This document shows positions 1-5,107 of a stretch of 5,258 bases of DNA, piece after piece. The translations under genes were made by a program, and so were the position numbers. The notes under the pieces are model-generated. The model worked only from the letters and a program-made list of their open reading frames with translations, was not told the origin of the DNA and made no database searches. Origin of the DNA: Roseateles_E sp005503085 (GTDB lineage Bacteria; Pseudomonadota; Gammaproteobacteria; Burkholderiales; Burkholderiaceae_C); NCBI RefSeq assembly GCF_028462495.1, contig NZ_JAQOWX010000199.1, forward strand, positions 1 through 5,258, written 5' to 3'. The number at the start of each line of letters is the position of its first letter. The first letter of the stretch is position 1.

Positions 1-345
1 GAGGCCGCCGCGCCGCCGGCCCCGGCCCTGCCGCCGGCCGAGCGCCTCAGCCTGTCCGGCCTGCAGAGCAACTGGCAGGGCCGGGTGCTGGAGCGGCTGG
101 CCGAGTTCCGCCGTTATCCGGCCGGGGCCCGCTCGCGCCGCGAGCAGGGTGTCAGCCATGTGCGGCTGCGTGTCAACCGCGCCGGCCAGCTGCTGCAGGT
201 GCGGCTGGAGCTCAGCAGCGGCCACACCGAGCTGGACCGCGCGGCACTGGCCACGGTGCGCGCCGCCGTGCCGCTGCCGGCGATTCCGCCCGAGCTGCCG
301 GACGAGCTGGAGCTGTTGCTGCCGGTGGAGTTCTTCATTCGTTAG
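1..345 (+). CDS. TonB-family protein, C-terminal part (5' end outside window)
   Basis: The frame is open from the first base, so the start lies upstream; 114 residues are visible. The first 20 or so are rich in Ala and Pro, like the periplasm-spanning linker of TonB proteins. From about residue 25 to the end they fit the TonB C-terminal domain: a Trp (25), a helix ending in RRYP (37-40), then a G-V-x-V-x-L-x-V strand pattern, LSSG (71-74), LD-x-A-A-L (78-83), the P-x-P-x-I-P stretch (91-97) and a closing VEFFIR strand. In this family the domain contacts the TonB box of outer-membrane receptors and passes on energy from ExbB/ExbD; neither partner is visible here. The N-terminal membrane anchor is off-window, so a TonB-like protein of another role is possible. 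The TAG stop overlaps the TAA stop of the convergent tautomerase gene. Confidence 0.85.
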   Translation, partial: EAAAPPAPALPPAERLSLSGLQSNWQGRVLERLAEFRRYPAGARSRREQGVSHVRLRVNRAGQLLQVRLELSSGHTELDRAALATVRAAVPLPAIPPELPDELELLLPVEFFIR

Positions 346-722
346 ACATGCAGCAGCCGGCCGCCGCCGAATGACCAGTTCTCCCAGCTGGTCTCGACAA
401 AGCCGACCATCACCTGCTCGGTGTCGATGCCGGCCTCGGCCAGATCGGCCATCAGCTGCTGCAGCAGTTTCTTCTTGACCTTGACGCTGCGCCCGACCGA
501 CCAGAGGATCTCGATCAGCACGAAATCGGCGCCGCGATCGGCCTGTAGGTCGGGATAGCGCGGATCGATGCGCAGGTTCTCGGCCGGCAGCTCCAGCACG
601 CGCTGGAAGCGGTCGGTGGCCGGCGCGCCGGAGGCGACCAGGGCCGCATGGACCGCGTCGAGCACGGTGTTCTTGAAGCTCGCCGGCTTGGGCTGGCGGA
701 CGGTGACGGTGACCAGAGGCAT
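342..722 (-). CDS. Tautomerase-superfamily protein (MSAD/Tautomerase_2-like)
   Basis: The protein has 126 residues, close to the roughly 130 of single-chain tautomerases related to malonate semialdehyde decarboxylase. It begins Met-Pro; removal of Met would expose the catalytic Pro-1 of the superfamily. As I recall the malonate semialdehyde decarboxylase sequence, other shared points are the A-T-D-R-F-Q segment (35-40, with Asp37 matching its catalytic Asp), Arg78 and the C-terminal W-S-F-G-G-G-R (116-122). The second active-site Arg of that enzyme has no obvious equivalent, so the call is tautomerase, not decarboxylase; the substrate is unknown. The frame stays open far upstream, but only the ATG at 722 gives Pro-1, and everything upstream runs antisense to the LysR gene. 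The start lies 11 bp after the stop of a 52-residue gene, with only a weak purine stretch before it, suggesting translational coupling. It should be cytoplasmic. The divergent LysR gene is the obvious candidate regulator. Confidence 0.88.
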   Translation of the reverse strand: MPLVTVTVRQPKPASFKNTVLDAVHAALVASGAPATDRFQRVLELPAENLRIDPRYPDLQADRGADFVLIEILWSVGRSVKVKKKLLQQLMADLAEAGIDTEQVMVGFVETSWENWSFGGGRLLHV

Positions 723-733
723 GGCGTGAGCTC

Positions 734-892
734 TCAGTAGTAGCGGGACAGGGGAAGGCGCGCCCAGCGCGCCTCGGCCTTCTCGGCCCAGGCCAGGAAC
801 CAGCGGTCCAGCAGCGGGCGGGCCGGGCCCGCTGGCAACGGGGGCTGGGTCGGGGGCGTGGTGCGTGGCCGCAGCGGCAAGATCGTGCTCAT
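734..892 (-). CDS. Small protein of unknown function (52 aa), upstream of tautomerase
   Basis: I do not recognise a family. The ATG at 892-890 is preceded by a perfect AGGAGG (898-903 on the plus strand) with a 5-nt spacer, the strongest ribosome binding site in the window, which is the main reason to call it real. Residues 6-26 hold nine prolines and are probably unstructured. Residues 27-46 form a likely amphipathic helix, with Leu28, Trp31, Phe32, Trp35, Ala39, Trp43 and Leu46 on one face and Arg, Lys and Glu on the other. The protein ends in R-Y-Y. There is no signal peptide or long hydrophobic stretch; the helix could bind a protein partner or a membrane surface. Its stop is 11 bp before the tautomerase start, so the two are very likely one transcript divergent from the LysR gene. 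A longer form starting at 1006 would run through the control region and past this ribosome site, so I rejected it. Confidence 0.7.
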   Translation of the reverse strand: MSTILPLRPRTTPPTQPPLPAGPARPLLDRWFLAWAEKAEARWARLPLSRYY

Positions 893-897
893 CGGGT

Positions 898-903
898 CCT
901 CCT
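898..903 (-). promoter_or_regulatory. Consensus Shine-Dalgarno of the 52-aa gene
   Basis: The minus strand reads AGGAGG followed by ACCCG and then ATG. This perfect match to the anti-SD decides the start at 892 over in-frame upstream alternatives. Most other starts in the window have weak or no SD. Confidence 0.8.
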
Positions 904-911
904 GGGGCGAT

Positions 912-930
912 CCCGCGCGGTTTGCGCGGG
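912..930 (-). promoter_or_regulatory. Leader hairpin upstream of the 52-aa gene ribosome site
   Basis: CCCGCGC and GCGCGGG form a perfect 7-bp GC-only stem around a 5-nt loop. On the minus transcript it lies 8 nt before the AGGAGG. If transcription starts near 933, as the candidate promoter suggests, it would sit at the very 5' end of the mRNA, where stem-loops can slow decay. There is no U-tract next to it, so it is not a normal intrinsic terminator. The structure is seen; its role is inference. Confidence 0.4.
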
Positions 931-952
931 CTGGTCTGGATGCTATGTTTGC

Positions 953-966
953 GTTCATGCACGAAC
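953..966. promoter_or_regulatory. Imperfect dyad, candidate LysR-type operator
   Basis: GTTCATGCACGAAC reads as its own reverse complement at 12 of 14 positions, with GTTC/GAAC arms and a TGCA core. It overlaps the candidate promoter elements of both directions in the divergent space, where a LysR-type regulator would be expected to bind. No comparison sites are available in the window. Confidence 0.35.
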
Positions 967-991
967 AATGGCTGAGCGTGCAGACTGAACT

Positions 992-1003
992 TGCAAATTT
1001 GCA
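992..1003. promoter_or_regulatory. Perfect 12-bp palindrome before the LysR start, candidate operator
   Basis: TGCAAATTTGCA is a perfect palindrome. With the preceding T at 991 it also fits the T-N11-A pattern of LysR-type binding sites. It ends one base before the chosen ATG at 1005, so a bound regulator would block transcription or initiation of its own gene, consistent with the negative autoregulation common in the family. Its AT-rich core stands out in this GC-rich window. Confidence 0.45.
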
Positions 1004-1004
1004 C

Positions 1005-1928
1005 ATGACAACCCCATCGACCGAACATCCCGCCGAATCGCTGAACTGGGACGATCTGCGCTATGCGCTGGCGATTGCCGAGGCCGGCTCGCTGGCCGGC
1101 GCGGCCCGCGCCCTGGGCGTGCAGCACACCACGGTGCTGCGCCGCCTCGATGCGCTGGAGCAGCGCCTCGGCGCCCGCCTGTTCGAGCGCCACCGCCAGG
1201 GCTACCGCCCCACCGAGGCCGGCGAGCTGATGGCGGCCCAGGCGCGCGAGATGGCGCCCGGCGTGGCCGAGCTGCAGCGTCGCATCCTGGGCCGTGACAC
1301 CGCGTTGCAGGGCCAGCTGCGTCTGACGACCGCCTTTGTCGCGATGCTTTACCTGCTGCCCGGGCCCTTGGCCGCCTTTGCCCGCGCCCACCCGGGCATC
1401 GCGGTCGAGATCAGCGAGAGCTCGGCCCTGGTCGATCTGTCGCGCCGCGATGCCGACGTCGCGCTGCGCATGAGTGCCCAGGTGCCCGAGCATCTGGTCG
1501 GGCGCCGGCTCGGCGAGATGCGCATGCGCATCTATGCGGCGCGCGGCGCACCCGATCTGCCGCAGGCCGAGACGCCGGTGGCGCGGCTGTGCCAGGACTA
1601 TCCCTGGATAGGCTATGAGCGCGACCGCAGCTCGCGTTTCTATGACCGCTGGCTGCGCCGCCATGTGGCGGACGAGCGCATCGTGATGCGGGCCGACCTG
1701 ATGCAGTCGGCCGCCGCGATGGCCCGCACCGGCCTGGGCCTGGCCCTGTTGCCGACCCTGGCCGAGGCCCATGAGCCCCAGCTGCTGCCGGTCTCCGCGG
1801 TGCTGCCCGACATGAGCATCCCGGTCTGGCTGCTGACCCATCCAGACCTGCGCGACACCGCCCGGGTGCGCGCCTTCATGCAGCAGCTGGGCGGCGATCT
1901 GGCCGAGCGGCTGGCGGCCGCGCCCTGA
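1005..1928 (+). CDS. LysR-family transcriptional regulator
   Basis: The 307 residues match the usual LysR length of about 300. The N-terminal winged helix-turn-helix covers residues 15-74: N-W-D-D-L-R-Y (14-20), the helix pair around G-S-L-A-G-A-A-R-A-L-G-V (28-39), a recognition helix from about 41 to 56, and L-F-E-R (59-62) leading to a wing ending P-T-E-A-G (69-73). A linker helix (76-96) leads to an effector-binding domain (about 104-305) opening G-Q-L-R-L-T (103-108), with D-A-D-V-A-L-R (149-155) and the late G-L-G-L-A-L-L-P (243-250). I chose ATG 1005 because it puts the DNA-binding domain 14 residues from the end, as usual; earlier in-frame starts (858 GTG, 945, 957) run through the control region. 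No start has a good SD. The effector is unknown. Its divergent position points to the 52-aa/tautomerase pair as its target. Confidence 0.92.
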   Translation: MTTPSTEHPAESLNWDDLRYALAIAEAGSLAGAARALGVQHTTVLRRLDALEQRLGARLFERHRQGYRPTEAGELMAAQAREMAPGVAELQRRILGRDTALQGQLRLTTAFVAMLYLLPGPLAAFARAHPGIAVEISESSALVDLSRRDADVALRMSAQVPEHLVGRRLGEMRMRIYAARGAPDLPQAETPVARLCQDYPWIGYERDRSSRFYDRWLRRHVADERIVMRADLMQSAAAMARTGLGLALLPTLAEAHEPQLLPVSAVLPDMSIPVWLLTHPDLRDTARVRAFMQQLGGDLAERLAAAP

Positions 1929-1943
1929 AGCCGGCGGCTCCCT
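1929..1943 (+). terminator. Short hairpin at the LysR/ParB-like convergent junction (weak)
   Basis: Straight after the LysR stop, AGCC-GGC-GGCT can form a 4-bp stem with a 3-nt loop, followed by CCCTTT, which runs into the stop codon of the convergent gene. It is too small to be a confident intrinsic terminator, but it is the only structure in this 15-bp junction. Confidence 0.2.
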
Positions 1944-2729
1944 TTACTGCAGCGCGGCCAGCTGCTGGCGCAGCGCGGCGTTCTCGGCTTCCAGCTCGGC
2001 AACCCGGGCCTGCAGGCGTTCCAGCTCGCTGGTCGGTGCCGCCTCGGCCGTCACGGTGTCTTCCGGCGCGGGCTTGGCTTTGCTGGGTTTGCTGGCCTCG
2101 CGCACCCGCTTGGCGGCCTGCTTCAGCTCATCCTTGCCGCCGGCGGCGGCGGCCACCTGCTCTTCGACCGGCAGGCTGGCCACCGCGGCGGCCGCATTGA
2201 TCGAGATCTCGCCGGCCTTGACGGCGGCCACCAGCTCGGGCGCGGCCTGCTTCTGGATCTTCTCGATCTGCACCACCTGGCTGCTGCTGATGCGGGCCGC
2301 CCGGGCGATGGCCTCGCGGCTGTTCAGCGCCTCGACCGGCGGCAGCTCGGGGGTCTGGCTGTCGGCGGGGGCCGGCACCGGCTCGCTGGCCAGGATCTGG
2401 GCGCGGCGCTGCGCCACCAGCTCCTTCTTGCGCAGCGCCAGCACGCCGCGCTGGAAATCCGACACGCTGCGCCGACCCAGATGCTGGTCGATCATCCACA
2501 GATGCACGTCCTCGATGGACTTGAAGCGTGAATTCTGCACGGTCTGGAAGGGCAGGCCGTGCTTCTGGCAGATGCCGTAGCGGTTGTGGCCGTCGACCAG
2601 CACCTCGCCCCACAGCACCAGCGCGTCGCGGCAGCCCTCGGCCAGGATGCTGCGCTCCAGCGCGGCGTGTTCCTCGGGAGTCAGCGGGTCGATATAGGCG
2701 CGCAGGTCTTCGTTGACGGTGATGTTCAT
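1944..2729 (-). CDS. ParB N-terminal domain protein (plasmid replication/partition-related, KorB-like)
   Basis: The protein has 261 residues. Residues 1 to about 95 resemble the ParB/Srx fold: P-L-T-P-E-E (15-20), a helix ending S-I-L-A-E-G (27-32), D-A-L-V-L-W (35-40) and L-V-D-G-H-N-R-Y (44-51), where G-H-N-R holds the place of the G-x-x-R of ParB proteins. A charged helix (91-112) and a Pro-rich linker (117-133) follow. Residues 137-187 form a KorB/Spo0J-like helix-turn-helix, S-R-E-A-I-A-R-A-A-R-I-S leading to G-E-I-S-I-N-A-A. A Lys-rich hinge (199-220) leads to a leucine zipper (236-260). It is a likely dimeric DNA-binding protein, but no ParA gene lies beside it and I saw no parS-like repeat. 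CTP binding is not evident. The ATG at 2729 has no clear SD; a TAAAAT -10-like hexamer lies at 2763-2758. Confidence 0.85.
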   Translation of the reverse strand: MNITVNEDLRAYIDPLTPEEHAALERSILAEGCRDALVLWGEVLVDGHNRYGICQKHGLPFQTVQNSRFKSIEDVHLWMIDQHLGRRSVSDFQRGVLALRKKELVAQRRAQILASEPVPAPADSQTPELPPVEALNSREAIARAARISSSQVVQIEKIQKQAAPELVAAVKAGEISINAAAAVASLPVEEQVAAAAGGKDELKQAAKRVREASKPSKAKPAPEDTVTAEAAPTSELERLQARVAELEAENAALRQQLAALQ

Positions 2730-2893
2730 GGGCTGGTGTCGGTTCGCTGGGGGGCGGATTTTAGAGGCTGAGTGCGAAGCAGGCTGTTACGCCTTGGGTC
2801 TTCTTGAAACCCCTGGCTCGGCCGCCGACCTTCAAAATCCGGCCATGCCGCCGTTCGAGCGGGCGCTCCCCCAGGTTTCCGAGGTCCTCCACC
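2730..2893. promoter_or_regulatory. Divergent intergenic region, ParB-like and thioredoxin-like genes
   Basis: These 164 bp separate two divergent starts and should carry both promoters. On the minus strand TAAAAT (2763-2758) matches the sigma70 -10 box at five of six positions and would give a leader of about 20 nt for the ParB-like gene, but I find no convincing -35 at 16-18 bp. On the plus strand TTGAAA (2804-2809) is a good -35-like hexamer without a -10 at the right spacing. GAGG (2881-2884), 9 nt before the ATG at 2894, is the probable SD of the thioredoxin-like gene. I see no operator-like repeat. Confidence 0.4.
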
Positions 2894-3322
2894 ATGCTGA
2901 TCACCTGCTCCCATTGCCTGAGCAAGAACCGCGTTTACGAAGCGGGTGCCCGGTACAACCCGGCCTGTGACCACTGCACCCGGCCGCTGCTGGACGGTGG
3001 CTCGGTGGAACTCGGCGAGGCGAACTTCGACGCGGTGGTCAGCGGCACCGATCTGCCCATCGTGCTGGAGCTGACCGCCACCTGGTGCGTGCCCAGCCGC
3101 ATGATGGCGCCGCAGCTGGCGCTGGCGGCGCGCCAGATGAAGGGCCAGCTGGTGTTCGCCCGGCTCGACACCGACAAGCACCCGCGCCTGGCCCAGCGCC
3201 TGGGCCTGCGCGGCCTGCCGGCGCTGCTGCTGCTGCGCGACGGCCAGGAGCGCCAGCGCATCAACGGCGCGCTGCAGGCGCCGCAGATCATCGAGTGGCT
3301 GGAGCGGGATTGGGTGGTGTAA
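2894..3322 (+). CDS. TrxC-like thioredoxin with CVPS active site
   Basis: The 142 residues match thioredoxin 2 (E. coli TrxC, 139 residues) in length and layout. The N-terminal module has two CxxC pairs (Cys5/Cys8 and Cys25/Cys28) that would bind zinc as in TrxC. The thioredoxin fold runs from about 35 to 142, with T-W-C-V-P-S (63-68) at the active site, a cis-Pro-like L-P at 108-109 and a closing W-L-E-R-D-W helix. The active site is altered: the second Cys is Ser68, Gly is Val66, the Trp that precedes it in W-A-P-W-C is Thr61, and the buried Asp is Glu59. A CxxS protein cannot form the normal internal disulfide, so general disulfide reductase activity is unlikely; Cys65 could still form mixed disulfides. 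It is cytoplasmic, with no signal peptide. ATG 2894 was chosen over upstream TTG 2804 because the zinc module starts there and a GAGG precedes it. Confidence 0.88.
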   Translation: MLITCSHCLSKNRVYEAGARYNPACDHCTRPLLDGGSVELGEANFDAVVSGTDLPIVLELTATWCVPSRMMAPQLALAARQMKGQLVFARLDTDKHPRLAQRLGLRGLPALLLLRDGQERQRINGALQAPQIIEWLERDWVV

Positions 3323-3345
3323 GCACCCGTCCTTGCGTTTGCCGT

Positions 3346-3810
3346 TCAGCCCGCAGGCGCCGAGGTCCCAACTCCACAGTCTCGTATCAGCAGCTGCAGC
3401 AGCAGATCCGCCTGCACTGCATCCGTCCAGGCCTCGCTCTCCAGCAGGGTGCCCAGGCGCGGCGCATCGGCGGCGGCGCTGGCCAGCAGATGCACGTCGA
3501 AGGTCTGGTCTGGCTCGTCGAAAGCGACGTCCACATCCATGCCGCGCCGCAGCTCGAAGACCTGCTTGAGCTGACGGCTGTTCCCGCGCTTGTGGCCCAC
3601 CTCCAGCCGGCAGCCGTGCATCAGCTCGAAGCGCCAGCGCCTCTCGGGGTGGGCGTCGGCGCCGATCTCGTTGAGAGCCAGCAGGCGCTGCTCATTGCCC
3701 ATATCGAAAGGGCTGATCAGCGGCGCGTCCTCGCCGGGGTAACCCTCGGAACAGCCGAGCAGCAGCAGCACGGACAGCGCGATGCAGCAGGGCTTAAACA
3801 AGCCTGTCAC
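3346..3810 (-). CDS. Putative lipoprotein of unknown function
   Basis: The 154-residue precursor has a lipoprotein signal: Lys6, a hydrophobic core at about 9-18, and the lipobox L-L-G-C (17-20). Cys20 would be lipidated, and Ser21 does not signal inner-membrane retention, so the outer membrane is the likely site, facing the periplasm. The mature part is about 135 residues with mixed charge; Cys67 and Cys145 are its only other cysteines and could form a disulfide. I recognise no domain. The start is GTG at 3810 with a GGGGAG-type SD about 7 nt upstream. It lies inside the last 17 bp of the CorC-like gene, in another frame, so the two are probably translationally coupled. Only 23 bp separate its stop from the convergent thioredoxin-like gene, with no terminator seen. 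A function linked to the membrane protein is inferred from the overlap alone. Confidence 0.8.
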   Translation of the reverse strand: MTGLFKPCCIALSVLLLLGCSEGYPGEDAPLISPFDMGNEQRLLALNEIGADAHPERRWRFELMHGCRLEVGHKRGNSRQLKQVFELRRGMDVDVAFDEPDQTFDVHLLASAAADAPRLGTLLESEAWTDAVQADLLLQLLIRDCGVGTSAPAG

Positions 3811-5107
3811 CGTCGTGCTCCCCGGGCCGTGCCGCGCGGCTGGCCAGCACCTTGTCTATGGTCTTGCCGTCCATGTCGACGATCTCGAAGCGCCAGCCCT
3901 CCCAGTCCACCGTGTCGGCCACCTTGGGCAGGCGACCGGTCAGCAGCATCATCATGCCGCTGAGCGTGTGATAGCGGCCGCGCTCCTCCTCGGGCACCGC
4001 GTCCAGCTCCAGCCGGTCCTTCAGCTCGGGCACCGGGATGTGGCCGTCGAGCAGCCAGGAGCCGTCGTCGCGTTTCACGGCCCAGGCATCGGCCGGATCG
4101 CCCGGCTGGAACTCGCCGGTGATGGCCTCGACCAGGTCCTGCAGCGTCAGCAGGCCTTGCACCTCGCCGTACTCGTCGATCACAAACGCCATGTGCACAT
4201 CAGAGCTGCGGAAGTTGTCCAGCAGCTCCATGCCGGTCAAGGTCTCCGGCACATACAGAGGCTGCTGCAGATGCTCGTCGAGCTTGGGCGCACCGCCGCG
4301 CATCAGCTGCGACAAGAGCTGGCGGGCATTGACCACGCCGACGATGTCGTTCAGGCCCTCGCGCACCACCGGGAAACGGGCATGGTCGGAGGCCTCGATG
4401 CGGGCCAGGTTCTCCTCCAAAGGCAGATTCAGATCCAGGCAGACCACATCGCCACGCGGCACCATCAGCGAGCCGATCTGGCGGTCGTCGAGACGGAACA
4501 CATTGCGCACCATGGTGTGCTCGTGCGATTCGATCACGCCGGCGCTGGTGCCTTCGGCCAGCACCGCATGGATCTCTTCCTCGGTCACATTGAAGCTGCT
4601 GCTGGCCTTGACGCCCAGCAGGCGCAGCAAGGCATTGGTCGAGCCCGACAGCAGGCGCACAAAGGGCTTGGTCGCGATCGCCAGTGCCGAGATCGGCGTG
4701 GCCACCAGCCGGGCCACCGCCTCCGGGTTCGACTGGCCCAGCCGCTTGGGCACCAGTTCGCCCAGCACGATGGAGAAGTAGGTGATCAGCACCACCACCA
4801 GCACGGTGGCGCCGGGCCGGGCGACCTCGGCCGCCAGGCCCAGGGTCTGCAGCCACAGCGCCAGCGGGCCGGCCAGCGCGGCCTCGCCGACGATGCCGTT
4901 GAGCACGCCGATCGAGGTGATGCCGATCTGGATGGTGGACAGGAAACGGGTTGGATCCTCGCCCAGCTTGACGGCTGCGGCTGCGGACTTGTCGCCCTCG
5001 TCGATCAGCTTTTGCATGCGCGCCTTGCGCGCGGTGACCAGGGCGATCTCGGACATGGCGAACAGGCCATTGATCAGAATCAGAACAAACAGTAAGGCGA
5101 TTTCCAT
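3794..5107 (-). CDS. Hemolysin/CorC-family membrane protein (CNNM-CBS-CorC_HlyC)
   Basis: The 437 residues show the three-part layout of the family. Residues 1 to about 165 are the CNNM (DUF21) membrane domain, with hydrophobic segments near 2-24, 56-75, 100-120 and 133-150 and the signature G-E-L-V-P-K-R (116-122). Two CBS domains follow at about 212-335; the second contains F-V-I-D-E-Y-G (308-314) and G-L-L-T-L-Q-D-L-V-E (318-327). A CorC_HlyC domain (about 345-425) has the W-L-L-D-G opening (351-355). Relatives take part in Mg2+/Co2+ efflux or resistance, with the CBS pair sensing nucleotide and metal; older 'hemolysin' names are historical. It sits in the inner membrane. ATG 5107 gives a normal N-terminus, M-E-I-A-L-L, although no SD is visible. 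Its 3' end overlaps the lipoprotein gene by 17 bp. The exact ion is not shown by the sequence. Confidence 0.93.
   Translation of the reverse strand: MEIALLFVLILINGLFAMSEIALVTARKARMQKLIDEGDKSAAAAVKLGEDPTRFLSTIQIGITSIGVLNGIVGEAALAGPLALWLQTLGLAAEVARPGATVLVVVLITYFSIVLGELVPKRLGQSNPEAVARLVATPISALAIATKPFVRLLSGSTNALLRLLGVKASSSFNVTEEEIHAVLAEGTSAGVIESHEHTMVRNVFRLDDRQIGSLMVPRGDVVCLDLNLPLEENLARIEASDHARFPVVREGLNDIVGVVNARQLLSQLMRGGAPKLDEHLQQPLYVPETLTGMELLDNFRSSDVHMAFVIDEYGEVQGLLTLQDLVEAITGEFQPGDPADAWAVKRDDGSWLLDGHIPVPELKDRLELDAVPEEERGRYHTLSGMMMLLTGRLPKVADTVDWEGWRFEIVDMDGKTIDKVLASRAARPGEHDGDRLV

Larger units (their letters stand above)
893..1004. promoter_or_regulatory. Divergent control region between the 52-aa/tautomerase pair and the LysR gene
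   Basis: This 112-bp space holds the promoters for both directions and is locally richer in A and T than its surroundings. On the minus strand, TTGTTC (968-963) and TAGCAT (945-940) are 17 bp apart, a weak sigma70-like pair that would start transcription near 933. On the plus strand, TTGCGC (922-927) and TATGTT (944-949), 16 bp apart, are an even weaker candidate for the LysR gene. Two inverted repeats lie at 953-966 and 992-1003, listed separately. Divergent regulator/target spacing of this size is typical of LysR systems. The hexamers are my reading by eye and are low confidence; the region's role as a shared control region is much safer. Confidence 0.55.

Noticed and set aside
858..1004. 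Upstream starts for the LysR gene (GTG 858, ATG 945, ATG 957)
   Set aside because: They add 16 to 49 residues before the helix-turn-helix that match nothing in the family, cover the divergent promoter region, and have no better ribosome site.
893..1006. Longer form of the 52-residue protein starting at 1006 (90 residues)
   Set aside because: It crosses the palindrome, the candidate promoter and the leader hairpin, and the perfect SD at 898-903 serves the start at 892.
723..1841. Long upstream extension of the tautomerase frame, open to 1841 (499 residues in total)
   Set aside because: It runs antisense to the LysR gene and through the control region, and its composition there is typical of GC-rich shadow frames. 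Only the Met-Pro start at 722 gives the catalytic Pro-1.
2804..2838. TTGAAA and a CAAAAT stretch as a sigma70 promoter for the thioredoxin-like gene
   Set aside because: The spacer is about 23 bp, far from the accepted 16-18 bp.
2804..2893. TTG start at 2804 adding 30 residues to the thioredoxin-like protein
   Set aside because: The extension is basic, Pro- and Ser-rich, unlike a signal peptide or any TrxC N-terminus, while ATG 2894 places the zinc module at the usual position and has a GAGG upstream.
3085..3963. 292-residue plus-strand frame overlapping the thioredoxin-like and lipoprotein genes
   Set aside because: It is low-complexity Ala/Gly/Arg/Pro and His/Gln text that crosses two well-supported genes in other frames.
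3782..5095. 437-residue plus-strand frame opposite the CorC-like gene
   Set aside because: It mirrors the minus-strand gene and is filled with His, Gln and Ala repeats expected from antisense reading; the opposite strand has a full set of recognised domains.
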